Of a DNA stretch of 64,000 nucleotides, positions 24,048 through 33,127 are shown piece by piece. The number at the start of each line of letters is the position of its first letter. Within the stretch, counting starts at the first letter, position 1. Location: positions 5,384,001-5,448,000 of the forward strand of contig NZ_CP061947.1 in the NCBI RefSeq assembly GCF_014838715.1, read 5' to 3'. Position numbers and translations under genes: made by a program. The stretch comes from Algoriphagus sp. Y33 (GTDB lineage: Bacteria > Bacteroidota > Bacteroidia > Cytophagales > Cyclobacteriaceae). Under the pieces are notes generated by a model. It did not search any database and was not told the origin of the DNA. It was given only the letters and a program-made list of their open reading frames with translations.

Positions 24048-25298
24048 TTATCCTTCTAAGGTGAATGTCTCATCCTCCAAGTAATTGGGATATATTTTAC
24101 GATGTTGTTTTTTGACTTCTGTAATCAAAGCCTGACGGAATTCGGCGACATTCTGTCCACTTGCAGCAGCCATAAAAACAGGAGGAATTCCTGTTTTCTT
24201 CTCGTAAGCTTCTGCCAACGCATCAAAATCCACAAAACTGGCTTCTTCCAATTCCAGCTCAGTCATTTTCATACTTTCTTCCTCGCTTGGCATGGTTTCT
24301 ACCAGATCGATTTTATTGAAGACAAGTAAGATGGGCTTATCCCCAGCTTTGATCTCATTTAGTGTCTGCGTGACTACAGCAATGTGGTCTTCGAAATGAG
24401 GGTGGGAAATATCGACCACATGCACAAGTAAGTCGGCCTCACGAATTTCATCCAATGTGGATTTGAAGGCTGCAATTAAGTGTGTGGGGAGTTTTCGGAT
24501 GAATCCGACGGTATCCGAAAGTAGGAAAGGGACATTTTCAAGTACGACTTTTCTGACAGTGGAATCCACGGTGGCGAAAAGCTTGTTTTCGGCCAGAATA
24601 TTTGTCTTGGTGATTAGGTTCATCAGCGTGCTTTTACCCACGTTGGTATAACCCACTACTGCTACACGAACGATTCCTTTTCTGCCTTTGCGCTGGGTTT
24701 CACCTTGTTTTTCTATTTCTCGGAGCTTTTCCTTCAGAAGAGTGATCCGGTTTCTTATATCACGCTTATCCGTTTCGATTTCTTTTTCGCCGGAACCACC
24801 ACGGGTAGTAGTACCACCCCTCTGGCGCTCCAAGTGAGTCCATAGGTTGGTCAATCGTGGCAATAAGTATTGGAAGCGAGCCAATTCTACCTGAGTTTTG
24901 GCTTGGGCAGTCTGGGCTCTTTGTAAGAAAATATCCAAAATCAGAAGTGATCTATCGTAGATCGTCACCTTCAGCTCATTCTCTAGGTTTCTCATCTGAG
25001 AAGGAGAAAGATCATCGTCAAAGATGACCATATCTACTTCAAAATGTTTGATGTACGCCTGGATCTCTTCGAGTTTACCGGAGCCCACAAAGGTCTTGAT
25101 ATCCGGCTTTTCCATTTTCTGGGTAAAGCGATAGACTGTCTTTGCTCCTAGAGTCTCTGTCAAAAATGCCAACTCATCCAGGTATTCCTCCGTCTGTTGA
25201 TCGGTTTGATACTGGCGTACTACACTTACTAAAATGGCAGTTTCTTCTTTGTCAGCGGTATCGTATAGTTTTTGAAGTTTGCGGGAATGTTTACTCAT
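24048..25298 (-). CDS. hflX: Ribosome-associated GTPase HflX
   Basis: A 416-residue GTPase that splits or rescues stalled 70S ribosomes. The N-terminal HflX domain (about 20-185) includes FVGSGKLEEI, the DDDLSPSQMRNLE stretch and the glycine-rich loop LERQRGGTTTRGGSGE. The G domain has GYTNVGKST (P-loop), DTVGFIRKLP (switch II) and NKID (base recognition). The C-terminus is slightly longer than in minimal members. A terminator-like hairpin follows. Confidence 0.96.
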   Translation of the reverse strand: MSKHSRKLQKLYDTADKEETAILVSVVRQYQTDQQTEEYLDELAFLTETLGAKTVYRFTQKMEKPDIKTFVGSGKLEEIQAYIKHFEVDMVIFDDDLSPSQMRNLENELKVTIYDRSLLILDIFLQRAQTAQAKTQVELARFQYLLPRLTNLWTHLERQRGGTTTRGGSGEKEIETDKRDIRNRITLLKEKLREIEKQGETQRKGRKGIVRVAVVGYTNVGKSTLMNLITKTNILAENKLFATVDSTVRKVVLENVPFLLSDTVGFIRKLPTHLIAAFKSTLDEIREADLLVHVVDISHPHFEDHIAVVTQTLNEIKAGDKPILLVFNKIDLVETMPSEEESMKMTELELEEASFVDFDALAEAYEKKTGIPPVFMAAASGQNVAEFRQALITEVKKQHRKIYPNYLEDETFTLEG

Positions 25299-25499
25299 AA
25301 GTTAAATGCTATGTCAAAACAATGCGAAAGACTAAAATTTAGTTTCCTAATTCTTTAGAAATGGTGATTTATAGCTATGTTTTTTCAAATTGCGGGAAAA
25401 GATGATACAAAGTTCGACATATTTCCTTACAATTGATTAGGATAGTCATGTGACTGGTGGTTATTTTGCCTTTTAATTCCGGAACCAACATATACCTAG

Positions 25500-26051
25500 A
25501 TGGCCCAAGTAAAAAAAGCATCTCTAGCGGGTGTCTTAGAGATATTCCCAAGAGTTTTCGAAGACCAAAGAGGTTATTTCTTTGAATCCTATCGAGCAGA
25601 TTGGTTACAATCAGCGGGAGTGGATCATGAATGGGTGCAGGATAATCAGAGCTTTTCTCAGAAGGGAACAGTTCGTGGATTGCATTTTCAGCGTGGAGAG
25701 TTCGCACAGGCGAAGTTGGTGCGGGTGATTCAGGGGAAGGTTTTGGATGTGATTGTAGACTTGAGAATAGACTCTGTTACTTTCGGGGAGAAATACTCAA
25801 CCATCCTTGATGCCGAAAGAAATAACCTGATGTATGTCCCTGCCGGCTTTGCACATGGGTTTTCCGTGTTGGAAGATTCTATTTTCGCATATAAGTGTTC
25901 TAATTATTACAACAAGGAAAGTGAAGGAGGGATCCTTTGGAATGATCCTGCGTTAGGTATAGATTGGCAAATAGCTGAACCGATTACATCTGATAAGGAT
26001 GCCGTCTGGCCTACTTTGGAAGAATTTAAAACTGATGAAGGAGGATTGTAA
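25500..26051 (+). CDS. rfbC: dTDP-4-dehydrorhamnose 3,5-epimerase
   Basis: A 183-residue cupin-fold epimerase that converts dTDP-4-keto-6-deoxyglucose to dTDP-4-keto-L-rhamnose. Motifs: FEDQRGYFFESY, VRGLHFQ with the catalytic His, and VPAGFAHGFSVLEDS. YKCSNYYNKESEGGILWNDPALGIDW holds the active-site Tyr. The length is standard. It overlaps the next gene by one base (TAATG), so the three genes at 25500-27766 form an operon. No rfbA, B or D is next to it, so the rest of the rhamnose pathway lies elsewhere. Confidence 0.95.
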   Translation: MAQVKKASLAGVLEIFPRVFEDQRGYFFESYRADWLQSAGVDHEWVQDNQSFSQKGTVRGLHFQRGEFAQAKLVRVIQGKVLDVIVDLRIDSVTFGEKYSTILDAERNNLMYVPAGFAHGFSVLEDSIFAYKCSNYYNKESEGGILWNDPALGIDWQIAEPITSDKDAVWPTLEEFKTDEGGL

Positions 26052-26797
26052 TGGGATTTTTGGATCTTTTTAAGAAAACACCAGAAGTACACGAAGACCT
26101 TGATTTGAGTTGGTTAGAAGTGGACATGCATTCGCATTTGATACCCGGTATCGATGATGGATCCAAGACCATGGAAGAATCTCTTCATTTGATCAAGCGA
26201 CTTTCTGATTATGGCTTGCGCAAAATAATAACTACTCCCCACATTATGTCGGAGTACTATCGTAATACGCCTGAAATCATCAACATGGGCTTGGAGGATC
26301 TTCGTCGGGCTGTTAGGAATGAGGGTATTTCCATTGAAATAGAGGCTGCTGCTGAATATTATATGGACGAGATTTTCTTGGAGAAAATCAAGAACGGAGA
26401 GCAGGTTCTCACCTTTGGGGATAAGTACATTTTGGTAGAGACGGGTTTTATCAATAAGCCGCAGATGCTGCTGGAGATAATTTTCCAATTGGAAATGGCT
26501 GGATACAGACCGATTCTCGCTCATCCTGAGCGCTATCAATATTTAATTGGGGATAAAGGGCTACTTCAGGATTTGACAGATAGAAACATTCTTTTTCAGG
26601 TAAATTTATTGTCTTTGACAGGTTTTTACTCGAAGCCTGTAAAGGATTTTGGTGAAATGCTTGTAGAGACTGGCTTAGTGAGGTTTTTTGGCACTGATTG
26701 CCACAACCCACGCTACTTGGATATGATGGAGGCTTTGCCTAAATCTAAGCTATACAGCAAAATCAAAGAACTCAACGTGCTTAATTCCTCTCTTTGA
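26051..26797 (+). CDS. CpsB/CapC-type PHP domain tyrosine phosphatase
   Basis: A 248-residue PHP-fold phosphatase of the CpsB/Wzb-like group that dephosphorylates bacterial tyrosine kinases controlling polysaccharide export. Metal-binding motifs are DMHSHLIPGIDDG near the N-terminus, TTPHIM, AAAEYYMD, LAHPERY and GTDCHNPRY near the C-terminus. It starts within the stop of rfbC, which links it to polysaccharide production. No Wzc-like kinase is visible in this window. Confidence 0.9.
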   Translation: MGFLDLFKKTPEVHEDLDLSWLEVDMHSHLIPGIDDGSKTMEESLHLIKRLSDYGLRKIITTPHIMSEYYRNTPEIINMGLEDLRRAVRNEGISIEIEAAAEYYMDEIFLEKIKNGEQVLTFGDKYILVETGFINKPQMLLEIIFQLEMAGYRPILAHPERYQYLIGDKGLLQDLTDRNILFQVNLLSLTGFYSKPVKDFGEMLVETGLVRFFGTDCHNPRYLDMMEALPKSKLYSKIKELNVLNSSL

Positions 26798-26812
26798 TTT
26801 GTGAATAAGCCA

Positions 26813-27766
26813 ATGAAAATCCTCATTACAGGTATTACGGGACTATTTGGGAGCTATTTGGCTAAAGAATTTGCTGCTCTAGGAGAGATTCATGGTTTTC
26901 GCAGAAGCGATTCTTCGTACAGATTACTGGAAGGAACTCAATTCCCTGTCATTTGGCATGTAGGCGAGCTTTCCGACATTGAATCTCTGGAGGCAGCACT
27001 TGAAGGAATGGACTTGGTAGTTCATGCTGCAGGAAAAGTGTCTTTTGATGCCGGTGATGGGGAAAGTCTGCATCGTATCAATGTGGGCGGCACTACCAAT
27101 CTAGTCAATGCCATGCTGAATACAGGTGTGAAAAAACTCGTGCATGTGAGTTCTGTAGCTGCGATAGGAAGAAGTCCTGAATTGAAGAAGCTCGATGAGA
27201 ATTTCAAATGGGTAGAGTCTCCACTAAACACTGATTATGGAGTTTCCAAATATTTGGCAGAATTGGAAGTGTGGAGAGGAGAGCAGGAAGGACTGGACTT
27301 GCTAGTGGTAAACCCTTCCATTCTGCTTGGAAGAGTCAGTGATGATCGGAGTTCTTCTGATATTTACCATTATGTACTGGCGGAAAATCCCTACTACCCA
27401 AATGGCGATCTGAACTACATAGATGTAAGGGATGCTGCCAGACAAGTCAGAGAATTGGTGGAAAAGGAAGCCTGGGGAGAGCGGTTTATCTTGAACAGGG
27501 ATAAGATTTCATACCGGGAATTCTTTGAAAAAATGGCTGCTGTATTTGACAAGAAAGCTCCGTCTAAGCCGGTAAGCTCAGCATTGCTGGGCATGGCAGT
27601 GTTTTTCAATGCAATTTTCAGGAAATTAGGGCTGAGCAAAAGCCCGCTCAACAAGAAGACAGCGATGATATCGCAGCAAAAAGTGTTTTTTGACAATACT
27701 AAAGTGAACAAACTGCTTGGAAGCAGCTATCATAGTTTGGATGAAACCTTAAAGTGGTCAAAGTAA
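26813..27766 (+). CDS. NAD-dependent epimerase/dehydratase family protein
   Basis: A 317-residue extended short-chain dehydrogenase. The N-terminal GITGLFGSYLA binds NAD(P), Ser sits in VHVSSVAAIG, and YGVSK supplies the catalytic Tyr and Lys. Variants of this group act on nucleotide sugars or on sterol- and flavonoid-like substrates; the exact one is unknown. Position after rfbC and the CpsB-type gene suggests sugar or envelope chemistry. A GTG four codons upstream (26801) is an alternative start; ATG 26813 is preferred because family members begin MKILITG. Confidence 0.82.
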   Translation: MKILITGITGLFGSYLAKEFAALGEIHGFRRSDSSYRLLEGTQFPVIWHVGELSDIESLEAALEGMDLVVHAAGKVSFDAGDGESLHRINVGGTTNLVNAMLNTGVKKLVHVSSVAAIGRSPELKKLDENFKWVESPLNTDYGVSKYLAELEVWRGEQEGLDLLVVNPSILLGRVSDDRSSSDIYHYVLAENPYYPNGDLNYIDVRDAARQVRELVEKEAWGERFILNRDKISYREFFEKMAAVFDKKAPSKPVSSALLGMAVFFNAIFRKLGLSKSPLNKKTAMISQQKVFFDNTKVNKLLGSSYHSLDETLKWSK

Positions 27767-27910
27767 ACTTATTTTTGATCTGAATCGTTTCTTTTCAAAG
27801 CCCCCGAAGAGACAACAATATATCTCCGAAAGAGGAAGATAAAATTTAACAAATCGAGATTTTGAGAGATCAAATTAATTGGTAACTTAAATAAACCATA
27901 ACACATCCTA

Positions 27911-29326
27911 ATGACCGGAGATCACGATCACGATTGGGAAAATGACAAGAAGCTGGTAGAGCGATTTGAAAATTCCCTGCAATCCAATCTGGACCTTTAC
28001 TTCGAAGAGGAAGAATTGGAAGACATCATACGATTTTACTTTGATCAACAGAAATTCCTAAAGGCTCTCCGTGCAGCTGAGTTTTCGTTGGAAAGGTTTC
28101 CGTTTTCTGTGGAAATTAAACTTCTGAAAGCTCAATGTCTGATTTTCAATGATGAATTGGAAGAAGGACTGGGCATCTTAGAAAATATCAATAACATATC
28201 TCCAAACAACGAGGAGATAATTCTTGCTTTGGCTAACGCTTACATTTTGGCGGGCACCCCTCAGGAAGGCGTGGAATTGTTGGAGAATTTTCTGCCGTTG
28301 GCAGAAGATAAAGCGGAGGTATTTTATTCCTTGGGAAATTTGTACCGTATCCAAGATAACAATGAAAAAGCAAGTTACTACTTCAAAGAAGCTGTAAAGA
28401 ACCGCATCAACCATGAGGATGCTCTTTTCCAGTTGGCGATGATTACTGAGGAAGAGGGTTCTTTTGATGAAATTCTGGATTTTTATCAGGAGTTTATCGA
28501 TCAAGATCCTTACAGTGCAGGTGCCTGGTACAATTTGGGCGTGGTTTATAATCGCTTGGGAAGATTTGAAGATGCAATCAAAGCGTATGATTATGCCCTA
28601 CTGATTGATGATGCTTTTGCCTCTGCTTATTTCAATATGGGCAATGCACTGATGAACACGCAGCAGTATGAGCTGGCACTGGAAGCGTATCAAAACACGA
28701 TCAATTGTGAAGGAGCGAATGCCGAAAATTGCTGCTACATGGGGGCGGCGTACGAGAAGCTTGACAAAATAGAGGAGGCTTTCAAGTACTTTAAAAAGTC
28801 AGCCAAATTTGATGAGGAGTATGATGATGCCTGGTTTGGCTTGGGAATGTGTATGCTGAAGAAGGAGAAATTCTTTGAAGCCATACATTATTTCAAAAAA
28901 GCGTTAAATCTTACAAAAGAAAACTCAAATTATTGGGTAGGTCTTGCAGACGCTGAATTTAATTTGGGAAATATGCAAGCCAGCTCTGAAGCATACGAAG
29001 AAGCGATCAATTTGGAGCCTGGTATTTTGGAAACCTATATAAATCTGGCACTTATCTATTTTGAGCAAAACCGCTTTGAAGAGGCAATTGACGTAACAAG
29101 AGAGGGGATTGAGGAGTTGCCGGAAGAAGCCGAGCTATATTATCGCTTGGTGGTGTACCTAATCAAAATGGGCAATTACAAAGAGGCGTTTTCATTTTTG
29201 GAAAATGGGTTAACTTTGAACTTTGATAAGCATACCATCATGTATGATTTGATGCCTGAGCTGAAACAGCAGAAGGCTTTGTACAAGATTATTGCCCAAT
29301 ATCGAGAGGAAAATCTCGAGTCTTAA
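27911..29326 (+). CDS. Tetratricopeptide repeat protein
   Basis: A 471-residue, acidic protein made almost wholly of TPR units (about ten), for example AWYNLGVVYNRLGRFEDAIKAY, AYFNMGNALMNTQQYELALEAY and AWFGLGMCMLKKEKFFEAIHYF. There is no signal peptide, so it is probably cytoplasmic, and an N-terminal HDHDWENDKK stretch precedes the repeats. TPR proteins act as scaffolds; the partner is unknown. It lies 16 bases upstream of the phosphosulfolactate synthase gene and is probably cotranscribed with it. Confidence 0.88.
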   Translation: MTGDHDHDWENDKKLVERFENSLQSNLDLYFEEEELEDIIRFYFDQQKFLKALRAAEFSLERFPFSVEIKLLKAQCLIFNDELEEGLGILENINNISPNNEEIILALANAYILAGTPQEGVELLENFLPLAEDKAEVFYSLGNLYRIQDNNEKASYYFKEAVKNRINHEDALFQLAMITEEEGSFDEILDFYQEFIDQDPYSAGAWYNLGVVYNRLGRFEDAIKAYDYALLIDDAFASAYFNMGNALMNTQQYELALEAYQNTINCEGANAENCCYMGAAYEKLDKIEEAFKYFKKSAKFDEEYDDAWFGLGMCMLKKEKFFEAIHYFKKALNLTKENSNYWVGLADAEFNLGNMQASSEAYEEAINLEPGILETYINLALIYFEQNRFEEAIDVTREGIEELPEEAELYYRLVVYLIKMGNYKEAFSFLENGLTLNFDKHTIMYDLMPELKQQKALYKIIAQYREENLES

Positions 29327-29342
29327 CATTAAAACCTCGCTA

Positions 29343-30113
29343 ATGAATTATGAGCTGAATAATATCCCCGTTCGGACTGAAAAGCCACGAACCAAAGGAT
29401 TTACCATGGCCATGGACAAAGGCCTAAGCCTACGTGCCACAGAAGATTTTGTCGATAGTTGCTCCGATTTTGTCGATATAGTAAAGCTTGGATGGGCCAC
29501 ATCATATGTGACCAAAAACCTATCGGAAAAATTAGCTATCTATAAGGAAGCAGGGATACCTGTCTACTTGGGAGGCACACTTTTCGAAGCTTTTATTGTA
29601 AGAGGTCAATTTGACGATTACAGAAAAGTACTGGATAAATATGATCTTTCTTTCGCTGAGGTTTCAGATGGATCTATTTCTCTGAATCATGACAAGAAGT
29701 GTGAATACATCACTACGCTAGCCAAGCAAGTAACGGTTTTATCGGAAGTAGGATCTAAGGATGCTGCCAAAATCATTCCGCCATATAAGTGGATCGAGCA
29801 GATGCAGACAGAGTTGGATGCAGGTGCCTGGAAAGTAATTGGAGAGGCCAGAGAAGGCGGAAATGTAGGTCTTTTCAGAGATTCAGGAGAAGTAAGACAA
29901 GGATTGGTGGAAGAAATTCTAACTCAGATTCCTGAAGAAAGGATCATCTGGGAAGCACCTATCAAATCTCAGCAAGTTTGGTTTATCAAGCTAATCGGCG
30001 CAAATGTGAATCTTGGAAATATCAGCCCTTCCGAAATTATTCCTTTGGAGACTATTCGACTGGGACTAAGAGGCGATACATTCGACCACTTTTTGGGAGA
30101 AATCAAATTGTAA
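29343..30113 (+). CDS. Phosphosulfolactate synthase (ComA family)
   Basis: A 256-residue TIM-barrel enzyme of the ComA family, which adds sulfite to phosphoenolpyruvate to give (2R)-phosphosulfolactate. Features: KPRTKGFTMAMDKG, VDIVKLGWATSYV, VYLGGTLFEAF, FAEVSDGSISL, LSEVGSKD and EAPIKSQQVWFIKLIGANVNLGNI. In archaea this begins coenzyme M synthesis. In Cytophagales it could supply sulfolactate or cysteate for sulfonolipids (capnine type); that role is inference. An in-frame ATG 17 codons upstream (29292) lies inside the TPR gene and is not preferred. Confidence 0.9.
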   Translation: MNYELNNIPVRTEKPRTKGFTMAMDKGLSLRATEDFVDSCSDFVDIVKLGWATSYVTKNLSEKLAIYKEAGIPVYLGGTLFEAFIVRGQFDDYRKVLDKYDLSFAEVSDGSISLNHDKKCEYITTLAKQVTVLSEVGSKDAAKIIPPYKWIEQMQTELDAGAWKVIGEAREGGNVGLFRDSGEVRQGLVEEILTQIPEERIIWEAPIKSQQVWFIKLIGANVNLGNISPSEIIPLETIRLGLRGDTFDHFLGEIKL

Positions 30114-30132
30114 TACTAATGAACTTACTATA

Positions 30133-30167
30133 GGCTGATTGGAATATTCTGATCAGCCTTTATTTTT
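30133..30167 (+). terminator. Terminator between phosphosulfolactate synthase and DUF368 genes
   Basis: GGCTGAT (30133-30139) pairs with ATCAGCC (30152-30158), followed by a T-rich run. The T run includes the -7 box of the next gene. Confidence 0.65.
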
Positions 30168-30168
30168 G
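30161..30168 (+). promoter_or_regulatory. -7 promoter box of the DUF368 gene
   Basis: TATTTTTG matches TAnnTTTG exactly and ends three bases before ATG 30172. It overlaps the T run of the upstream terminator. Confidence 0.45.
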
Positions 30169-30171
30169 ACC

Positions 30172-31107
30172 ATGGATTTTATCAGAAAATATGTACTCAC
30201 CTACCTGAAGGGTATGGGGATGGGAGCGGCAGACATAGTACCGGGAGTTTCCGGTGGTTCGATTGCGCTGATCACAGGAATCTACGAAGAATTGCTTCAA
30301 AGCATCAATTCTTTTAATGGAGATAGCCTTAAGCTGTTACTTAAGTTTGAGTTCAAGGCCTTTTTTCAGGCGGTGAACGGAGCTTTTTTGCTTAGCCTGT
30401 TCTTGGGGATTATGACGAGTATTTTCTCGCTTTCGAAGCTGATCACTTACTTGATGGCAGAGCATCCCATTCCACTTTGGTCATTTTTCTGTGGGTTGAT
30501 TTTGATAAGCGCCTTTCTGATATTGAAGGACATCAAAAAATGGAGTTTAGGAGCGGTACTTGCCCTTATCATAGGTACGGTGGCAGCATATTTTATTACT
30601 GAATTGCCGCCTACAAGCAGTCCCGACGCACTTTGGTTTACCTTTGTGGCTGGAGCGATAGCGATTTGTGCGATGATTTTGCCGGGAATCAGCGGAAGCT
30701 TTATTTTGTTGATTTTAGGAAAATATGAGCCGGTGTTGCAGGCAGTTTCGGACCGTGATTTTGTTACGTTGGCGGTCTTTGCACTAGGCTGCATTGTAGG
30801 GTTATTATCTTTTAGCCGGATAATTTCTTGGTTGTTGAAGCGGTTTTATTCCGTCACCATTGGATTGCTGTCAGGTTTTATGTTGGGATCTATCAACAAG
30901 CTTTGGCCTTGGAAGATTGTCACTGCATACCGTACTTCTTCCAGTGGTGAAGAGAAACCGTTTTTGACGGAAAATTTATTTCCCGGGGAGTATTTGGAGC
31001 AAACGGGTTTCGAACCAAAACTTATGGTGGCCATTGCCGCCTTCGCTTTTGGGATTATTTTGGTGTTTGGGATCGACCGTCTTGCGGCGTATTTAAAGAA
31101 ATCATGA
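30172..31107 (+). CDS. DUF368 (PopT family) polyprenyl-phosphate transporter
   Basis: A 311-residue inner-membrane protein with about nine hydrophobic helices. DUF368 signs are GMGMGAADIVPGVSGGSIALITGIYEEL near the N-terminus and the matching inverted half ICAMILPGISGSFILLILGKYEPVL. The family was recently shown to return undecaprenyl phosphate across the membrane for reuse in cell wall and polysaccharide synthesis. ATG 30172 is preferred to a TTG 11 codons upstream, because the TTG is in the terminator and the ATG follows the -7 box. It overlaps aroE by four bases. Confidence 0.9.
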   Translation: MDFIRKYVLTYLKGMGMGAADIVPGVSGGSIALITGIYEELLQSINSFNGDSLKLLLKFEFKAFFQAVNGAFLLSLFLGIMTSIFSLSKLITYLMAEHPIPLWSFFCGLILISAFLILKDIKKWSLGAVLALIIGTVAAYFITELPPTSSPDALWFTFVAGAIAICAMILPGISGSFILLILGKYEPVLQAVSDRDFVTLAVFALGCIVGLLSFSRIISWLLKRFYSVTIGLLSGFMLGSINKLWPWKIVTAYRTSSSGEEKPFLTENLFPGEYLEQTGFEPKLMVAIAAFAFGIILVFGIDRLAAYLKKS

Positions 31108-31841
31108 GAAAATTCGGATTGATAGGACATCCACTTACGCATTCGTTCTCTAAGAAGTATTTCACGGAGAAATTTGAAAGGGAAAGAATTGAAGGCTGTT
31201 CGTATGAATTGTATGATATTCCCAATGTACATGCGCTAGAAGGGATTCTTAGTGAAAATCCTGAAATCGAAGGCATCAATGTCACCATTCCGCACAAAGA
31301 AGATGTGATCGCCTTGATGGACGATCTAGACGAAGCATGCGAAGAAATCGGAGCCGTAAATTGCATCCATATTCAGGATGGAATGCGAATAGGCTACAAT
31401 ACCGATTATATAGGCTTCAAAGAATCACTTTCCTCTTGGCTAGGCTTAGTCAAGCCAAAGGCTTTGGTCTTGGGTACAGGCGGTGCTTCTAAGGCTGTCA
31501 AACAGGCTTTGAAGGATTTGGGCATTGAGTTCTTGTCTGTATCCCGCACAGAAGATGAAGATCAGATCACCTATGAAGAGCTGGCCTCTGATGCTGATCT
31601 GATGCTGAGCCATATGCTGATAGTCAATACTACTCCGCTGGGGACTTTTCCCAATGTGGAAGGTATTCCTGCCATTCCGGTGGATCAGCTTACGTCTGAA
31701 CATTTTGTGTATGATTTGGTATATAACCCTGCCGAAACAGCGCTTATGAAAGCCTGCTTGGCAAAAGGGGGGAAAGCAAAAAATGGACATGAAATGCTTA
31801 TTCTTCAAGCAGAAGCTGCCTGGAAAATCTGGAATTCATAA
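31104..31841 (+). CDS. aroE: Shikimate dehydrogenase
   Basis: Reduces 3-dehydroshikimate to shikimate with NADPH in aromatic amino acid synthesis. The 245-residue protein has GHPLTHSFSKKYF (substrate serines), NVTIPHKE with the catalytic Lys, AVNCI, GYNTDYIGF, the nucleotide loop LGTGGASKAV and late NGHEMLILQA. It is slightly shorter than the E. coli enzyme, as usual in Bacteroidota. ATGA overlap with the DUF368 gene indicates an operon. Confidence 0.95.
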   Translation: MRKFGLIGHPLTHSFSKKYFTEKFERERIEGCSYELYDIPNVHALEGILSENPEIEGINVTIPHKEDVIALMDDLDEACEEIGAVNCIHIQDGMRIGYNTDYIGFKESLSSWLGLVKPKALVLGTGGASKAVKQALKDLGIEFLSVSRTEDEDQITYEELASDADLMLSHMLIVNTTPLGTFPNVEGIPAIPVDQLTSEHFVYDLVYNPAETALMKACLAKGGKAKNGHEMLILQAEAAWKIWNS

Positions 31842-31915
31842 AAGCTGGAAGACAGATGACGGAAGTATCGTCAATGCAAGTGTTAGGTGCAATTAACTGA
31901 AAGAAAGTGACGGAA

Positions 31916-32191
31916 ATGAGCGAGATAGAAAGAATATTAGATAAACTAATAACCTTGTTGAATCAAGACAGTCAGAAAAACCGGGCAGAATGGTTTCTTG
32001 AGGCAAAAAACTTATTAAGCGAAGATATAGAAAGCTCCGTTTCGAAGATTCTTAGAGCATATGGTAGTATGGGGTCATTTAATGACACATACTTAACGAA
32101 AATCACTCGCAATAATGAAAATTTTTCCATACTTAGAACTCAACTATGGGAATTGGCAATGGAAGTCAAAAGGGAATCAAGAAAAAAATGA
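31916..32191 (+). CDS. Small helical protein with AYGSMGSFND motif, function unknown
   Basis: A 91-residue charged, mainly helical protein. The segment AYGSMGSFNDTYL resembles a motif of small uncharacterised proteins grouped as DUF6966, some of which occur as immunity-like orphan genes; this assignment is tentative. A GTG three codons upstream (31907) is an alternative start. Base composition is lower in G+C than the flanking aroE and purU, in keeping with a later arrival. Confidence 0.55.
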   Translation: MSEIERILDKLITLLNQDSQKNRAEWFLEAKNLLSEDIESSVSKILRAYGSMGSFNDTYLTKITRNNENFSILRTQLWELAMEVKRESRKK

Positions 32192-32272
32192 AAATGCACC
32201 TAACACGCTGTAGAAATGCATTAAATCGCATTAAACAGTAATCGTTTGCCATGTAAGCCACTTTTATAAAAA

Positions 32273-33127
32273 ATGAAAAAAGCCATACTTATCATACAGT
32301 GTCCCGATCAAAAGGGAATCGTTGCGGCGGTTTCTGGATTTCTTTATGCCTATGAAGGAAATATCCTTGAGGTGGACCAGCATGTGGATAAGGAGATGGG
32401 GATGTTTTTCATGAGAGCAGCTTGGGAACTGGATACTTTCTCTTTGCACAAGAATGAGATTGCTACTCATTTTGAGCGTGAAGTGGGTAATCGCTTTCAG
32501 ATGGATTTTAAACTTCATTTTAACTTTCCAAAGCCGAGGATGGCGATTTTTGTCAGCAAGCTTTCCCATTGTTTATTTGATATTCTAGGGAGGCATCATG
32601 CCGGACAGCTTGAGGTGGATATTCCCTTGGTAGTCTCCAATCATCAAAGCTTGCGGGAAATCGTGGAGGCATTCGGTATTCCTTTTCACTACACTCCTAT
32701 TACCCCTGAGACTAAAGCAGCTGCTGAGGCCAACCAGCTGGAGCTGATGAAAGCTAATCAAATAGATTTTGTGGTGCTGGGTAGATACATGCAGATTTTG
32801 TCAGCTGAATTTATTACCCATTTTCCCAATCGGATTATTAACATTCACCATTCGTTTTTACCGGCTTTTGTAGGAGCTCGACCATACCACGCAGCTTATG
32901 ATCGAGGTGTGAAAATCATAGGTGCGACGGCCCACTACGTGACAGAAGAATTGGATGCAGGGCCAATCATTGAGCAGGAGGTAGCCCGGGTTAGGCATCA
33001 TAATACCGTTTCTGAATTGGTTCAAATCGGACAGGATGTAGAAAAAGTAGTCCTTTCCAAAGCCATCAAATATCATGTAGACCGTAAAGTGATGCCGATC
33101 AAAAACAAAACGGTGATATTCTATTAG
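32273..33127 (+). CDS. purU: Formyltetrahydrofolate deformylase
   Basis: Hydrolyses 10-formyltetrahydrofolate to tetrahydrofolate and formate, balancing the one-carbon pool. The 284-residue protein has an N-terminal ACT domain (about 4-80, beginning LIIQCPDQKGIVAAVSGF) and a formyltransferase-like domain with LVVSNHQSL, LGRYMQILS, NIHHSFLPAF and GATAHYVTEELDAGPIIEQ, which contains the catalytic Asn, His and Asp. Its 3' end overlaps the convergent alr gene by four bases. Confidence 0.96.
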   Translation: MKKAILIIQCPDQKGIVAAVSGFLYAYEGNILEVDQHVDKEMGMFFMRAAWELDTFSLHKNEIATHFEREVGNRFQMDFKLHFNFPKPRMAIFVSKLSHCLFDILGRHHAGQLEVDIPLVVSNHQSLREIVEAFGIPFHYTPITPETKAAAEANQLELMKANQIDFVVLGRYMQILSAEFITHFPNRIINIHHSFLPAFVGARPYHAAYDRGVKIIGATAHYVTEELDAGPIIEQEVARVRHHNTVSELVQIGQDVEKVVLSKAIKYHVDRKVMPIKNKTVIFY

